Shown piece by piece: positions 53,595 through 62,900 of a stretch of DNA of 64,000 nt. The DNA is from Acinetobacter corruptisaponis (GTDB lineage: Bacteria > Pseudomonadota > Gammaproteobacteria > Pseudomonadales > Moraxellaceae), in NCBI RefSeq assembly GCF_030053775.1, contig NZ_CP125669.1, forward strand, positions 124,001-188,000. The letters are read 5' to 3'. The notes under the pieces were generated by a model. That model was not told the DNA's origin, did no database searches, and was given only the letters and a program-made list of their open reading frames with translations. Position 1 is the first letter of the stretch. Each line of letters opens with the position of its first letter. Both the position numbers and the translations under genes were made by a program.

Positions 53595-54059
53595 ATGTCT
53601 AATCCAAAAACTCGTGTGGCAATAATCGTATTGTGTAGCACCTTTTTATTGACTGCATGTGGGCAGGGAGACAATCAACCTGAAAAAAAGGTTGAAATCA
53701 AACCTGCGCCAAAATTAAACAATGATGCAACCACTTATGCAAATGCGGCGTGGACATTGATTAATGAAATTGACCCAATTGTTTATAATAAACAAGTCTC
53801 TGAAATTGAAGAAAAAGTCAGAAAGCCTTTACGCCAGCTCAGCACGGATTGGCGGATCAATGTCAAAATGACCGACTCTGTGACAGAAGGCAAATATGCA
53901 CTTTGCCGTAAGGCACTGACCAGTCTGGACACATGGGCGCGAGATGTAAAAGATCGTTCATCTAGCCCTGCGCAGAAGCAGGCAGACTATGAACGTGATA
54001 AAGCCCAATGTAAGGATGCAATTGATAATCCTGCACTGGGAAATACCTCTCCAAAATAA
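53595..54059 (+). CDS. putative lipoprotein
   Basis: A 154-residue protein with lipoprotein signal: basic MSNPKTRVA, hydrophobic core, lipobox LTAC (Cys22). The mature part is helical and charged (EEKVRKPLRQLSTDWRI, CRKALTSLDTWARDV), with two further Cys (near 103 and 137) that could form a disulphide. Function unknown; not a recognised family. A clear terminator follows. Confidence 0.85.
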   Translation: MSNPKTRVAIIVLCSTFLLTACGQGDNQPEKKVEIKPAPKLNNDATTYANAAWTLINEIDPIVYNKQVSEIEEKVRKPLRQLSTDWRINVKMTDSVTEGKYALCRKALTSLDTWARDVKDRSSSPAQKQADYERDKAQCKDAIDNPALGNTSPK

Positions 54060-54062
54060 AAT

Positions 54063-54087
54063 AAGCGGGAAGAAAAATCCCGCTTTG
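54063..54087 (+). terminator. terminator after the lipoprotein gene
   Basis: AAGCGGGA, loop of seven A/G, TCCCGCTT. Confidence 0.85.
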
Positions 54088-54114
54088 GTGGTTAAAGTCA
54101 TCAATCAATTAGAT

Positions 54115-54399
54115 CTAGGAGGGTTTGGCTGCTTTATTGGCTTCCGACTTGATTGAATGTGTCGCAGCATTGACCGCTTTATTTGTATTTGATGAGGCCT
54201 GCATGGTTTCATGTTTTAGTGTTTGCTTAGTCTGGGCGGTTTCTTTTTTAGCCTTTACAACATGAGCGGCAATACATTTTCCACCTTTGTGGTTGGGGCC
54301 TGTGCCACCTTGTAACTGAGTTCCTTTTGGGCAGGCAAATGCGCTGGCACTTAACACGCTAAATAAGCCTGCTGTGAGAAGAGTTGCGACTTTTTTCAT
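54115..54399 (-). CDS. small exported protein with Ala/Lys/Thr-rich tail
   Basis: A 94-residue protein: signal peptide MKKVATLLTAGLFSVLSASAFA, then a small two-Cys head (CPKGTQLQGGTGPNHKGGKC) and a disordered tail rich in Lys, Thr, Asn and Ala (KKETAQTKQTLKHETM, NTNKAVNAATH). Periplasmic or secreted. I start at the ATG at 54399, which gives a perfect signal peptide; the longer in-frame start at 54426 would not. Function unknown. Confidence 0.75.
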   Translation of the reverse strand: MKKVATLLTAGLFSVLSASAFACPKGTQLQGGTGPNHKGGKCIAAHVVKAKKETAQTKQTLKHETMQASSNTNKAVNAATHSIKSEANKAAKPS

Positions 54400-54622
54400 A
54401 ATGATAATCTGCATCGAGATAAGCAATAGTGCTTAGCTTTAATGTAGAACGCTGCCATTAAAAAAAGCAGAATGATTTTGTGAAATATTTTGAGTGCTAG
54501 GTGTTGTTTTATAGTGGGAGTTTATATTTTAATTTGCGCTTAAGTTTAGAACGATAATGCAGATATAGTACATTTTTAAATCTCTTAAAATGATAATTGG
54601 AATAAATCACGATTGATTTTTG

Positions 54623-55327
54623 TCATTCTTTTAAATAACCCATTGATGCCAACTTACGTAATTTTTCTAAATCAACCACCTCAATCTTTTTAAAGCCAAG
54701 CTGAATGACACCCTGTTTTTCAAATAGGTTCAACTCCTGATTTACGGTCTGTCTGGACACTGTCAGCATATTGGCAAGCTGATCTTGCGAGATTTGAATA
54801 TTTAAATCCTGTATAAAGGAACGGTTGCCGTATCCCTCCAAAATAAATAACAGGCGTTGAGCTAAACGCTGGGTAATACTTTGGGTTTGAATGGCAATTT
54901 GCTCTAAAAACACATAGCGTAGTTTTTGGCTGGTGAGCAATGCAAAATAATACCAATAATAAGGGGAGTGCTCTAATAGTTCAGTGAGTTGCTGGGCAGG
55001 AATCTGTAAGACCACACTTTTCTTTAGAGCAATCGCATCATGAGAACGGGGTTGCTTGTCAATCAGAGAAATTTCACCAAACCACATGATGGGTTCTGCA
55101 ATCGCCGCAATCGCTTCGTTACCATTGACATCAATATAGCCCAGACTAATTGAGCCCTCAAGTACACCATATACACCATCAAAAGGGTCTTGGGCGTTAA
55201 AGATAGCTGTATTCTTTTCAATAGTATGCTTTTTTCCATGCTGGATAATAAATTGCTGGAAAGGTTCAGCTAAATGATGAAACCAGGAATTTTGCTGTAA
55301 CTGTATAATATAGGCTGCGTCTAACAC
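54623..55327 (-). CDS. Crp/Fnr-family transcriptional regulator
   Basis: A 234-residue regulator: a cyclic-nucleotide-binding-type jelly roll (residues about 20-140: FDGVYGVLEGSISLGYIDVNG, MWFGEISLIDKQPRSHDAIA) and a winged helix (about 165-225: ISQDQLANMLTVSRQTVNQEL). No four-Cys iron-sulphur set is present, so it is not an Fnr-type oxygen sensor. The GTG start at 55327 has AAAGGAAATTGA upstream. It is divergent from the Mpo1-like gene over a TTGTCA-N6-TGACAA palindrome that it may bind. Confidence 0.9.
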   Translation of the reverse strand: MLDAAYIIQLQQNSWFHHLAEPFQQFIIQHGKKHTIEKNTAIFNAQDPFDGVYGVLEGSISLGYIDVNGNEAIAAIAEPIMWFGEISLIDKQPRSHDAIALKKSVVLQIPAQQLTELLEHSPYYWYYFALLTSQKLRYVFLEQIAIQTQSITQRLAQRLLFILEGYGNRSFIQDLNIQISQDQLANMLTVSRQTVNQELNLFEKQGVIQLGFKKIEVVDLEKLRKLASMGYLKE

Positions 55328-55356
55328 TCAATTTCCTTTGCTAAAAATAAATCCAT

Positions 55357-55374
55357 TTGTCAGCTATATGACAA
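55357..55374. promoter_or_regulatory. palindrome TTGTCA-N6-TGACAA in the divergent promoter
   Basis: TTGTCA at 55357-55362 and TGACAA at 55369-55374 around GCTATA. Half sites and spacing are of Crp/Fnr type. It lies 30 bases upstream of the regulator start and 60 bases before the Mpo1-like gene, fitting auto- and neighbour control. Confidence 0.6.
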
Positions 55375-55433
55375 CTTCATTGTGATATTTCTTATAGATT
55401 AACAGCATAAACGAATTATATGAGGAATGAGAA

Positions 55434-55967
55434 ATGACAAATCTGGAACGTCTACTCAGCCAATATGCTGCCTATCATTTAGATCGAAACAATATTGTGA
55501 CCCATTTTGTGGGGATTCCCTTAATTGTTTTTTCAATTTTATGTTTAACCGCCCGTGCTGGGGTGGAAATATCAGGCTTTTCAGTGACACTGGCAATGGT
55601 TTTGATTGTCTTGAGTAGCATTTACTATATTTCGCTTGATAAGCTGTTTGGTGTACTCATGCTGATTTTATTTGCACTGGTCTATCCACTTGCAGTGAAT
55701 ATTGCCGCCTTACCAATGTGGAGCTGGTTGGGGGCAAGTATCGGTATTTTTGTGGTGGGTTGGGTATTTCAATTCGTTGGTCATTTCTTCGAAAAGAAAA
55801 AACCAGCTTTTGTGGATGACCTGATTGGTCTGGCGATTGGCCCGTTGTTTGTCTTGGCTGAGTTTGTATTCTTACTAGGTTTGCGTAAACCATTACATGA
55901 GCGTATTTTAAAGGAAGCACAAATGAAACGTGCGGAAATGGATATGAAAGCCCATACCGTTTCTTAA
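55434..55967 (+). CDS. Mpo1/DUF962-family membrane protein
   Basis: A 177-residue protein with four predicted membrane helices. Motifs YHLDRNNIVTHFVGIPLIVF at the start (His, Asn and His) and WVFQFVGHFFEKKKPAFVDD in the second half (His) match the His-rich pattern of the Mpo1 family, Fe(II)-dependent dioxygenases of 2-hydroxy fatty acids in yeast. In bacteria the role is undetermined; alpha-oxidation of 2-hydroxy fatty acids is inferred. The GAGGAATGAGAA site precedes the ATG. It is divergently arranged with the Crp/Fnr regulator. Confidence 0.88.
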   Translation: MTNLERLLSQYAAYHLDRNNIVTHFVGIPLIVFSILCLTARAGVEISGFSVTLAMVLIVLSSIYYISLDKLFGVLMLILFALVYPLAVNIAALPMWSWLGASIGIFVVGWVFQFVGHFFEKKKPAFVDDLIGLAIGPLFVLAEFVFLLGLRKPLHERILKEAQMKRAEMDMKAHTVS

Positions 55968-55988
55968 GGATCGGAATGGCATGAAAAT

Positions 55989-56022
55989 AAAAAGTCGAAA
56001 TCAATCTAGTTTCGGCTTTTTT
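55989..56022 (+). terminator. terminator after the Mpo1-like gene
   Basis: AAAAAGTCGAAA and TTTCGGCTTTTT (one G-T pair) around a 9-base loop with a T-run. Confidence 0.85.
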
Positions 56023-56080
56023 ATTGAAAAATTGAGTAGGATTGTTGCTCTGAAAATAGATCACTTAGAATTTAAAATAA

Positions 56081-56656
56081 ATGACAGGAATTTATGAATA
56101 TTGGTCATTGCCTCAACAGTTAGATGCTAAATGCCCAGATTGCCAGCACAAAGCAAGTTTTGAGTTTGCCAAATTGGTACACATTCAACTTAAAAAAGAT
56201 GTGAGTTATTTTCAACAGCATCCAGCTTTTGAGTATCAGCGTTTTCAGGATAGTTGTGGAGGATACTGGAATGCTGCACTTTATTATCCAAATTTATCAC
56301 GGAATCTAGAGCAAACTCAGGATTTACCTGAAAATTATGGTGAGAGCGTCTGGAGAACCCGATACTCCTCTATAACCAAAGGAGGTATTATTTGTGAAAG
56401 TTGTGGTTATAGGCAGAAGCATGAACTGAATTGGCCGAATGATGCCTATTATATAGTGATGTATAGACAACAACCTTTATGGGCATTTCATCGGGAAGCT
56501 GCGTCTGATCTTTATCATTATTTAAATGAAAACCTACGTGATCATAAAAAATATCGTTACTCCTTTTTTCTGTTGCATATTCCCACTATTTTTAAACAGA
56601 AAAAGGCAAGGGCTCATGTAACTAAACAATTGTTGAAATTGCTTACTCCTGAATGA
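56081..56656 (+). CDS. hypothetical protein with two zinc-knuckle CxxC pairs
   Basis: A 191-residue protein of unknown function. One CxxC lies near the start (AKCPDCQHKAS, residues about 17-24) and one in the middle (GIICESCGYRQKHE, residues about 101-114), a split zinc-ribbon. The remainder is Tyr/His/Trp-rich (SGWNAALYYPN-like blocks; HREAASDLYHYLNENL) with a basic end (KKARAHVTKQLLKLL). No signal peptide. The ribosome site before the ATG at 56081 is poor, but there is no better start. It stands alone upstream of glyA. Confidence 0.7.
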   Translation: MTGIYEYWSLPQQLDAKCPDCQHKASFEFAKLVHIQLKKDVSYFQQHPAFEYQRFQDSCGGYWNAALYYPNLSRNLEQTQDLPENYGESVWRTRYSSITKGGIICESCGYRQKHELNWPNDAYYIVMYRQQPLWAFHREAASDLYHYLNENLRDHKKYRYSFFLLHIPTIFKQKKARAHVTKQLLKLLTPE

Positions 56657-56850
56657 TCTAAAATCACTTTTTCCATTCCATCCAGATTTTGAACATTTAT
56701 AGAGGGTTGGCTTGTTTGTCGCATACTCAACGTGAATAAAATTCACGAAGAATTAAATAAATATCAATCTGTGCAATGGCAAACTTCGTGCTACAATACG
56801 CACCAATCTTTAGCACGGCTTAAAAGCCCTAATTTATAGGACCCCCGCTA

Positions 56851-58107
56851 ATGTTTGCCAATATCTCTATTGCTGAATTTGATCCAGAAATCGCTCAGGC
56901 AATTGCTTCGGAAGGTGAGCGTCAAGAAGCTCATATCGAACTTATTGCATCTGAAAACTATTGCTCTCCAGCAGTGATGGAAGCACAAGGATCAAAACTG
57001 ACCAACAAATATGCAGAAGGCTATCCTGGCAAACGCTACTATGGCGGTTGTGAATATGTTGATGTCGTAGAACAGCTTGCTATTGATCGTGCCAAAGCAT
57101 TGTTTGGTGCAGATTATGCAAACGTTCAGCCACATGCGGGTTCTCAGGCAAACTCTGCTGTTTATCTAGCGCTGCTTAACCCAGGCGATACCGTTTTGGG
57201 TATGAGCTTGGCACACGGTGGTCACTTGACTCACGGTGCGAAAGTCAGCTTTTCTGGTAAAACCTATAATGCAGTCCAGTATGGTTTAAACCCAGAAACG
57301 GGTGAAATTGATTATGAAGAAGTTGAACGTTTGGCTTTAGAGCACAAACCACGCATGATTGTTGCAGGTTTCTCTGCTTATAGCCGTGTTGTTGATTGGC
57401 AGCGTTTCCGTGATATCGCAGACAAAGTAGGTGCTTACCTGTTTGTTGATATGGCGCACGTTGCTGGTCTGGTTGCTGCTGGTGTTTACCCTAACCCAGT
57501 TCAAATTGCAGACGTTACGACCACGACGACACACAAAACACTTCGTGGTCCACGTTCTGGTTTAATCCTTGCTAAAGCAAACGAAGAAATCGAGAAAAAA
57601 CTTCAATCAGCTGTTTTCCCTGGTAATCAGGGGGGGCCTTTAATGCATGCGATTGCGGCGAAAGCAATTTGCTTTAAAGAAGCCATGTCTGATGAGTTTA
57701 AGACTTATCAACAACAAGTGGTGAAGAATGCTCAGGCAATGGCGGAAGTCTTTATTTCACGTGGTTATGATGTTGTATCTGGTGGTACAGACAACCATCT
57801 ATTCTTGTTGTCTTTGATCAAGCAAGAAGATGTGACAGGTAAAGATGCTGATGCATGGTTAGGTGCTGCGCATATCACGGTTAACAAAAATGCCGTACCA
57901 AATGATCCACGTTCTCCATTTGTGACTTCTGGTATCCGTATTGGTACACCAGCTGTGACCACTCGTGGTTTTGGTGAAGCAGAAGTTCGTGATCTTGCAG
58001 GTTGGATCGCTGACATTATCGATAGCAAAGGTAATGAACAAGTGATTGCTGATGTAAAAGCGAAAGTTGAAGCAGTGTGCGCTAAATTTCCAGTATATGC
58101 TGCATAA
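56851..58107 (+). CDS. glyA: serine hydroxymethyltransferase
   Basis: A 418-residue PLP enzyme: [20 protein letters not shown] (residues 27-46), [19 protein letters not shown], and the PLP Lys in [15 protein letters not shown] (near 230). It interconverts serine and glycine, loading tetrahydrofolate. It is single-copy, well conserved and followed by a strong terminator. The ATG at 56851 is preceded by TAGGACCCCCGCTA. Confidence 0.98.
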   Translation: MFANISIAEFDPEIAQAIASEGERQEAHIELIASENYCSPAVMEAQGSKLTNKYAEGYPGKRYYGGCEYVDVVEQLAIDRAKALFGADYANVQPHAGSQANSAVYLALLNPGDTVLGMSLAHGGHLTHGAKVSFSGKTYNAVQYGLNPETGEIDYEEVERLALEHKPRMIVAGFSAYSRVVDWQRFRDIADKVGAYLFVDMAHVAGLVAAGVYPNPVQIADVTTTTTHKTLRGPRSGLILAKANEEIEKKLQSAVFPGNQGGPLMHAIAAKAICFKEAMSDEFKTYQQQVVKNAQAMAEVFISRGYDVVSGGTDNHLFLLSLIKQEDVTGKDADAWLGAAHITVNKNAVPNDPRSPFVTSGIRIGTPAVTTRGFGEAEVRDLAGWIADIIDSKGNEQVIADVKAKVEAVCAKFPVYAA

Positions 58108-58130
58108 TTTGTTTTACTAAGTAAAATTCT

Positions 58131-58168
58131 AAAAGCACCTCAAACTTCGGTTTGGGGTGTTTTTTTAT
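58131..58168 (+). terminator. glyA terminator
   Basis: CACCTCAAAC, loop TTCG, GTTTGGGGTG (one G-T pair), then a seven-T run. Confidence 0.93.
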
Positions 58169-58274
58169 GCCTGACAATTGATGAACTCATCAAATCCAAT
58201 GAAGCATTTTATGGCAGTTTGCTTTAAAAAAGTGCCACTTAAACTATTGTTCTATTTCCTTGCCTTATTTTGTT

Positions 58275-58320
58275 GCCATTTTAGTAATACTTTTCTAAAA
58301 AATCGTATTACTAAAATGGC
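58275..58320. repeat. perfect 16-bp inverted repeat upstream of the riboswitch
   Basis: GCCATTTTAGTAATAC (58275-58290) and GTATTACTAAAATGGC (58305-58320) are exactly complementary around a 14-base AT-rich loop. It lies 35 bases before the riboswitch. No T-run; could be an operator or a small mobile-element footprint. Confidence 0.7.
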
Positions 58321-58355
58321 ATGTCTTTTGCTTTTATTTAAATAGATTAAAAGTT

Positions 58356-58455
58356 GTCTAGGGTTCCGATGTGTTTAAGCGCACATGACTGGACCGAGAG
58401 AGAACGGTTCGACAGAACTACACGGAGGGATAAAAGCCCGGGAGGATCGGCATTT
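58356..58455 (+). promoter_or_regulatory. guanidine-I (ykkC/yxkD) riboswitch
   Basis: The conserved core is read directly: CTAGGGTTCCG at 58358-58368, CTGGACCGAGAGA near 58389-58401 (consensus CUGGUCCGAGAG), then ACACGGAGGGATAAAAGCCC near 58420-58439 with GGGAGG after it. These are the diagnostic blocks of the ykkC-yxkD class that binds free guanidine. It lies 40 bases before the first gene of a guanidine-degradation operon, so it should switch that operon on in response to guanidine. Confidence 0.95.
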
Positions 58456-58494
58456 TGCCATAACGAGGTCAAATCATCCTTAAGGGGTTTTGTT

Positions 58495-59232
58495 ATGCAT
58501 CCATCTATTTATCATAATAATCAATTACTTTGGCAAGAAAAACTACTCGGTGGTCATCATTGGTCAGGTCGGATTCAGCGTGGGGCAGTGTTGCAACTTG
58601 AGGCACTGGGTGCAAATGCCAATGTCTCACTCTATTGTGTCAATGCCGAAGATAAGCTGGAACGCTTCAATATGCCTGATAGTTTAAAGGCACAACATAC
58701 AGCATTTTTATCTACTGGACATGTGCTGTATTCCGATTTAGGGCGAGTAATGGCATCCATTGTTCAGGATGATCATGGCTGGAATGATGTATTTTGCAGT
58801 CCGAGTACGCCTGCACAGATTCAACAGCAATTTGGCATTCAAACTTTTCAGGATGCCCGCAATGACATGTATCAAAGTGGTCTGGATGGCTTGTTGGTTG
58901 AGTTTGCCAAGTTTGGTTTAAGACAGGCTGATTTAACCGCCTGCATCAATTTATTTTCCAAAGTTGTTCCTGATGAGAATGGCAAACTGTCCTATGTTCA
59001 GGAAGATAAAACCCAGCAAAGCATAGAGTTACGTTTCGAAATGGATTGTTTGCTATTTTTATCGGCTGCACCACATGCGCTGGATACATCTGAAAGTTAT
59101 CAACCTGCCGATGTTCAACTTCGTTTATTCAAGGCCAATGCCTTAACTGAATCCGATGTATGCCGTGATTCATGTCCTCAAAATCAGCGTGGTTTTGCCA
59201 ACAATGCCCGCTACTACGCTTTATCTGTTTAA
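58495..59232 (+). CDS. urea-carboxylase-associated protein 1 (DUF1989; carboxyguanidine deiminase subunit)
   Basis: A 245-residue DUF1989 protein. Recognisable blocks are HWSGRIQRGAVLQLEALG near residue 21, YSDLGRVMASIVQDDHGWND near 80 and DARNDMYQSGLDGLL near 120. Proteins of this type, long called urea-amidolyase-associated, form the heterodimeric carboxyguanidine deiminase (CgdAB) that removes ammonia from carboxyguanidine. This copy lacks the cysteine set seen in its partner (it reads HGWNDVFCSPS where the partner has HDTLGGACSCES). The ATG at 58495 follows the riboswitch; TTAAGGGG is the ribosome site. The frame is open farther upstream through the aptamer but is not translated. Confidence 0.9.
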   Translation: MHPSIYHNNQLLWQEKLLGGHHWSGRIQRGAVLQLEALGANANVSLYCVNAEDKLERFNMPDSLKAQHTAFLSTGHVLYSDLGRVMASIVQDDHGWNDVFCSPSTPAQIQQQFGIQTFQDARNDMYQSGLDGLLVEFAKFGLRQADLTACINLFSKVVPDENGKLSYVQEDKTQQSIELRFEMDCLLFLSAAPHALDTSESYQPADVQLRLFKANALTESDVCRDSCPQNQRGFANNARYYALSV

Positions 59233-59249
59233 TTTTTGAGGAAGAAATC

Positions 59250-59909
59250 ATGACCACATTACAATTTCAAAACACGGTTTTAGATGAAGTGTGTCCAGCA
59301 GGCGAAGCATGGATGTGCGAAGTCAAAAAAGGACAACTGTTTCGTATTGTTGATTTAGAGGGCAATCAGGCGGTGGATACCTTATTTATCAGCGCAGAAA
59401 ATCCTGATGAACGTTATAGCGCAACCGATACCCTGACCCAAAACCAGCAAATTTATCTGGAGCAAGGTACGACTTTATATAGTAATTTTGCCCGTCCGAT
59501 TGCCACCATTGTTGAGGATAATTGTGGGCGACACGATACTTTAGGCGGTGCGTGTTCCTGTGAAAGCAATACCGTGCGCTATGCCCACGATAAATATCCA
59601 ATGCACAGTTGCCGTAACAATTTTATGTATGCAATTGCCAGACATCCGATTGCGCATAAACACCAACTGAATGTGCGCCATTTAGGACCCAATATTAATT
59701 TCTTTATGAATGTGCCTGTGACGCCAGCAGGGCATTTAATGTTTGATGATGGGGTTTCCGCAGCAGGAAAATATGTCGAGATTCGGGCGGAAATGGATTT
59801 AATTGTATTAATTTCCAATTGTCCGCAACTGAATAATCCATGTAATGCCTATAACCCAACGCCTATTCAACTGATTGTTCGTGAAGCGGAGGAGTTGAGC
59901 CATGTTTAA
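59250..59909 (+). CDS. urea-carboxylase-associated protein 2 (DUF1989; carboxyguanidine deiminase subunit)
   Basis: A 219-residue DUF1989 protein homologous to the preceding product: VKKGQLFRIVDLEGNQAVDTLF near residue 25, then SNFARPIATIVEDNCGRHDTLGGACSCESN near 75-105 with His and three Cys suited to bind metal, RNNFMYAIARH and ELNVRHLGPNINFF. It is the second CgdAB subunit. GAGGAAGAAATC precedes the ATG at 59250; the 8-base overlap with the next gene shows coupled translation. Confidence 0.9.
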   Translation: MTTLQFQNTVLDEVCPAGEAWMCEVKKGQLFRIVDLEGNQAVDTLFISAENPDERYSATDTLTQNQQIYLEQGTTLYSNFARPIATIVEDNCGRHDTLGGACSCESNTVRYAHDKYPMHSCRNNFMYAIARHPIAHKHQLNVRHLGPNINFFMNVPVTPAGHLMFDDGVSAAGKYVEIRAEMDLIVLISNCPQLNNPCNAYNPTPIQLIVREAEELSHV

Positions 59910-62900
59910 TAAAGTTCTGATTGCCAATCGTGGTGCAATTGCCTGTCGTATCATTCGTACCCTGAAAAAATTAGGTATTCAATCGGTAGCTGTCTATTCC
60001 GAAGCGGATCGGGATTCCTTACATGTTACTTTAGCTGATGAAGCGGTATTTATTGGCGATTCTGCGGCACAGCAAAGCTATTTAAATATTGATAAAATTC
60101 TTGAGGTTGCCGAACAAACAGGTGCGCAGGCGATTCATCCAGGTTATGGTTTCCTTTCGGAAAATGCCGCTTTTTGTGATTTATGCGAGCAACAGGGCAT
60201 TGTGTTTATTGGCCCAACATCGCAACAAATGCGGGATTTTGGTTTAAAACATACCGCCCGTGAATTAGCAATTCAAAACCATGTGCCATTATTGCCAGGT
60301 AGCCAACTGCTGAAAGATCAAGCGGAAGCTATCGCAGAAGCCTGTCGTATTGGCTATCCTGTGATGCTGAAAAGTACCGCAGGTGGTGGTGGGATCGGGA
60401 TGCGTCTGGTCTGGAATGAAACAGAATTGCAGGAAGCCTATCAAACCGTTTCCTATCTGGCACAAGCCAACTTTAAAGATGCAGGCTTATATTTAGAAAA
60501 ATTTGTACAAAATGCTCGCCATATTGAAGTACAGATTTTTGGCGATGGGCAGGGCAAGGTTCTTGCGTTAGGTGAACGTGATTGTTCAGTGCAACGCCGT
60601 AATCAGAAAGTGATTGAGGAAACGCCTGCGCCACATCTCAATGCTGAACAACGTAGCTATATTCAACAAGTTGCTATTCAACTGATGCAATCGGTGCACT
60701 ACCGTTCTGCTGGAACAGTTGAATTTGTGATGGATACTGATACTCAGCAATTTTATTTCCTTGAGGTCAATACTCGGCTGCAAGTCGAGCATGGTGTGAC
60801 GGAACAAGTCTTTGGCGTGGACTTGGTGGAATGGATGGTCACGCTGGCCAGTGGTGACTGGGTTGCACCAACTGAGCTTTTCGAGCCTAAAGGACATTCG
60901 ATTCAGGTACGTCTATATGCCGAAGACCCGATCAAGAATTTCCAGCCAAGCGCAGGCTTGTTGACCAATGTCCAGTTTGATGCACATTCACGCGTAGAAA
61001 CGTGGGTCGAAACAGGTTCAAATGTTTCTTCATTTTATGATCCGATGATTGCCAAGATTATCGTTACCGCAGATGACCGTGAATCAGCAATTACGGCCAT
61101 GCAAAATAGCCTAAGCAATACGGAAATTGCAGGCATCGAAACCAATCTGGAATATTTACAGAATATTGTGAACTGTGACGTTTTTCATGCAGGCACACAA
61201 ACCACTCGTTTCCTGAATACATTTGAATGGAAAACTGAAAAAATTGAAGTATTGCAGGCTGGGATTCAAACGGCTGTACAGGATGTCACAGGGCGTTTGG
61301 GCTATTGGGATGTCGGTGTACCGCCATCAGGGGCAATGGATGCGCTCAGCCTCAATGTTGCCAATCAACTGCTTGGCAACCCATTTAATACCGCAGGTCT
61401 GGAATGTACCCTGCAAGGGCCAACCCTGAAATTTCACTGTGACAGTCAAATTGCCTTAACAGGCGGTGACATGCAGGCAACGCTGGATGGTGTTGATGTT
61501 CCAATGTGGACAACGATTAATATCTGCAAAGGGCAAGTGCTGAAATGCGGGCGCATTATCACAGGATGTCGCAGCTATATTGGCATTAAAAATGGCCTAA
61601 AATTACCTGACTATCTGGGTAGCCAAGCCACCTTTACTTTGGGACAGTTTGGTGGACATGCAGGACGTAATCTGTTGATTGGTGATATGTTGCCGATTTC
61701 TGCTTACCACTCTACCGAAACTACCACATTAGAACCTACTCAAATTCCTGATTTTAGTCAGACATGGCAAATTGCGGTGATGTATGGCCCACATGGTGCG
61801 CCTGATTTCTTTACCGCTCAGGACATTTCTATGTTCTTTGCGCAAGAATGGGAAATTCATTTTAACTCCAGCCGTACAGGGATTCGCTTGGTCGGGCCAA
61901 AACCTGAATGGGCACGAATTGACGGTGGCGAAGCAGGACTACATCCATCCAATATCCATGACAATGCTTATGCGATTGGTGCGATTGATTTTACAGGCGA
62001 TATGCCGATTATTCTGGGGCCAGATGGCCCAAGTTTAGGCGGTTTTGTCTGTCCTGCGGTGGTGATTCATTCTGAATTATGGAAACTCGGACAACTCAAG
62101 GCAGGTGACAAGGTTCAGTTTATTCCTGTTAGTTATCAGCAGGCACAGCTACTGGAACAACGTTATCAGGCTGCATTGCAGAGTGAAAACACTATTCAGG
62201 TTGATTTCTCGGTCAACATTCAAGCTGAACCCATCACCCTGAAAAATGCCGTATTGGCAATCTTGCAACAAGGTGCAGATAAACCAAGAGTGACTTATCG
62301 TCCAGCAGGTAACCAATATCTGTTGGTGGAATATGGTGATCTGGTACTGGATTTAAACCTGCGTTTCCGTATTCATGCCTTGATGCAATGGGTCAAATCG
62401 CAAAATATTCAGGGTATTATTGACCTGACACCAGGTATCCGTTCGCTCCAGATTCATTTTGATTCGACTGTTTTAGATCAACTGGATTTATTGCGTTTGT
62501 TGCAGGTGGCAGAAACCGAACTGCCTGATATTGAAAATATGCAGGTGCCATCCCGAACTGTGTATTTACCCCTCGCTTGGGAAGATTCGCAAACCCAATT
62601 GGCAACCGAAAAATACACCCAACTGGTACGACCTGATGCGCCGTGGTGTCCAGACAATATTGAATTTATTCGTCGTATCAATGGCTTGTCATCCAAGCAG
62701 GCGGTTAAGGATATTGTTTATAGTACTTCTTATCTAGTGATGGGTTTGGGTGATGTCTATCTTGGAGCACCTGTTGCCACACCGTTAGACCCACGACATC
62801 GTTTAGTCACGACCAAATATAACCCTGCACGGACATGGACACCTGAAAATGCTGTTGGTATCGGTGGTGCCTATATGTGTGTTTATGGTATGGAGGGACC

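Noticed and set aside
58354..58494. N-terminal extension of the first guanidine-operon gene through the aptamer
   Set aside because: This stretch is the guanidine-I riboswitch; the true start with a ribosome site is at 58495.
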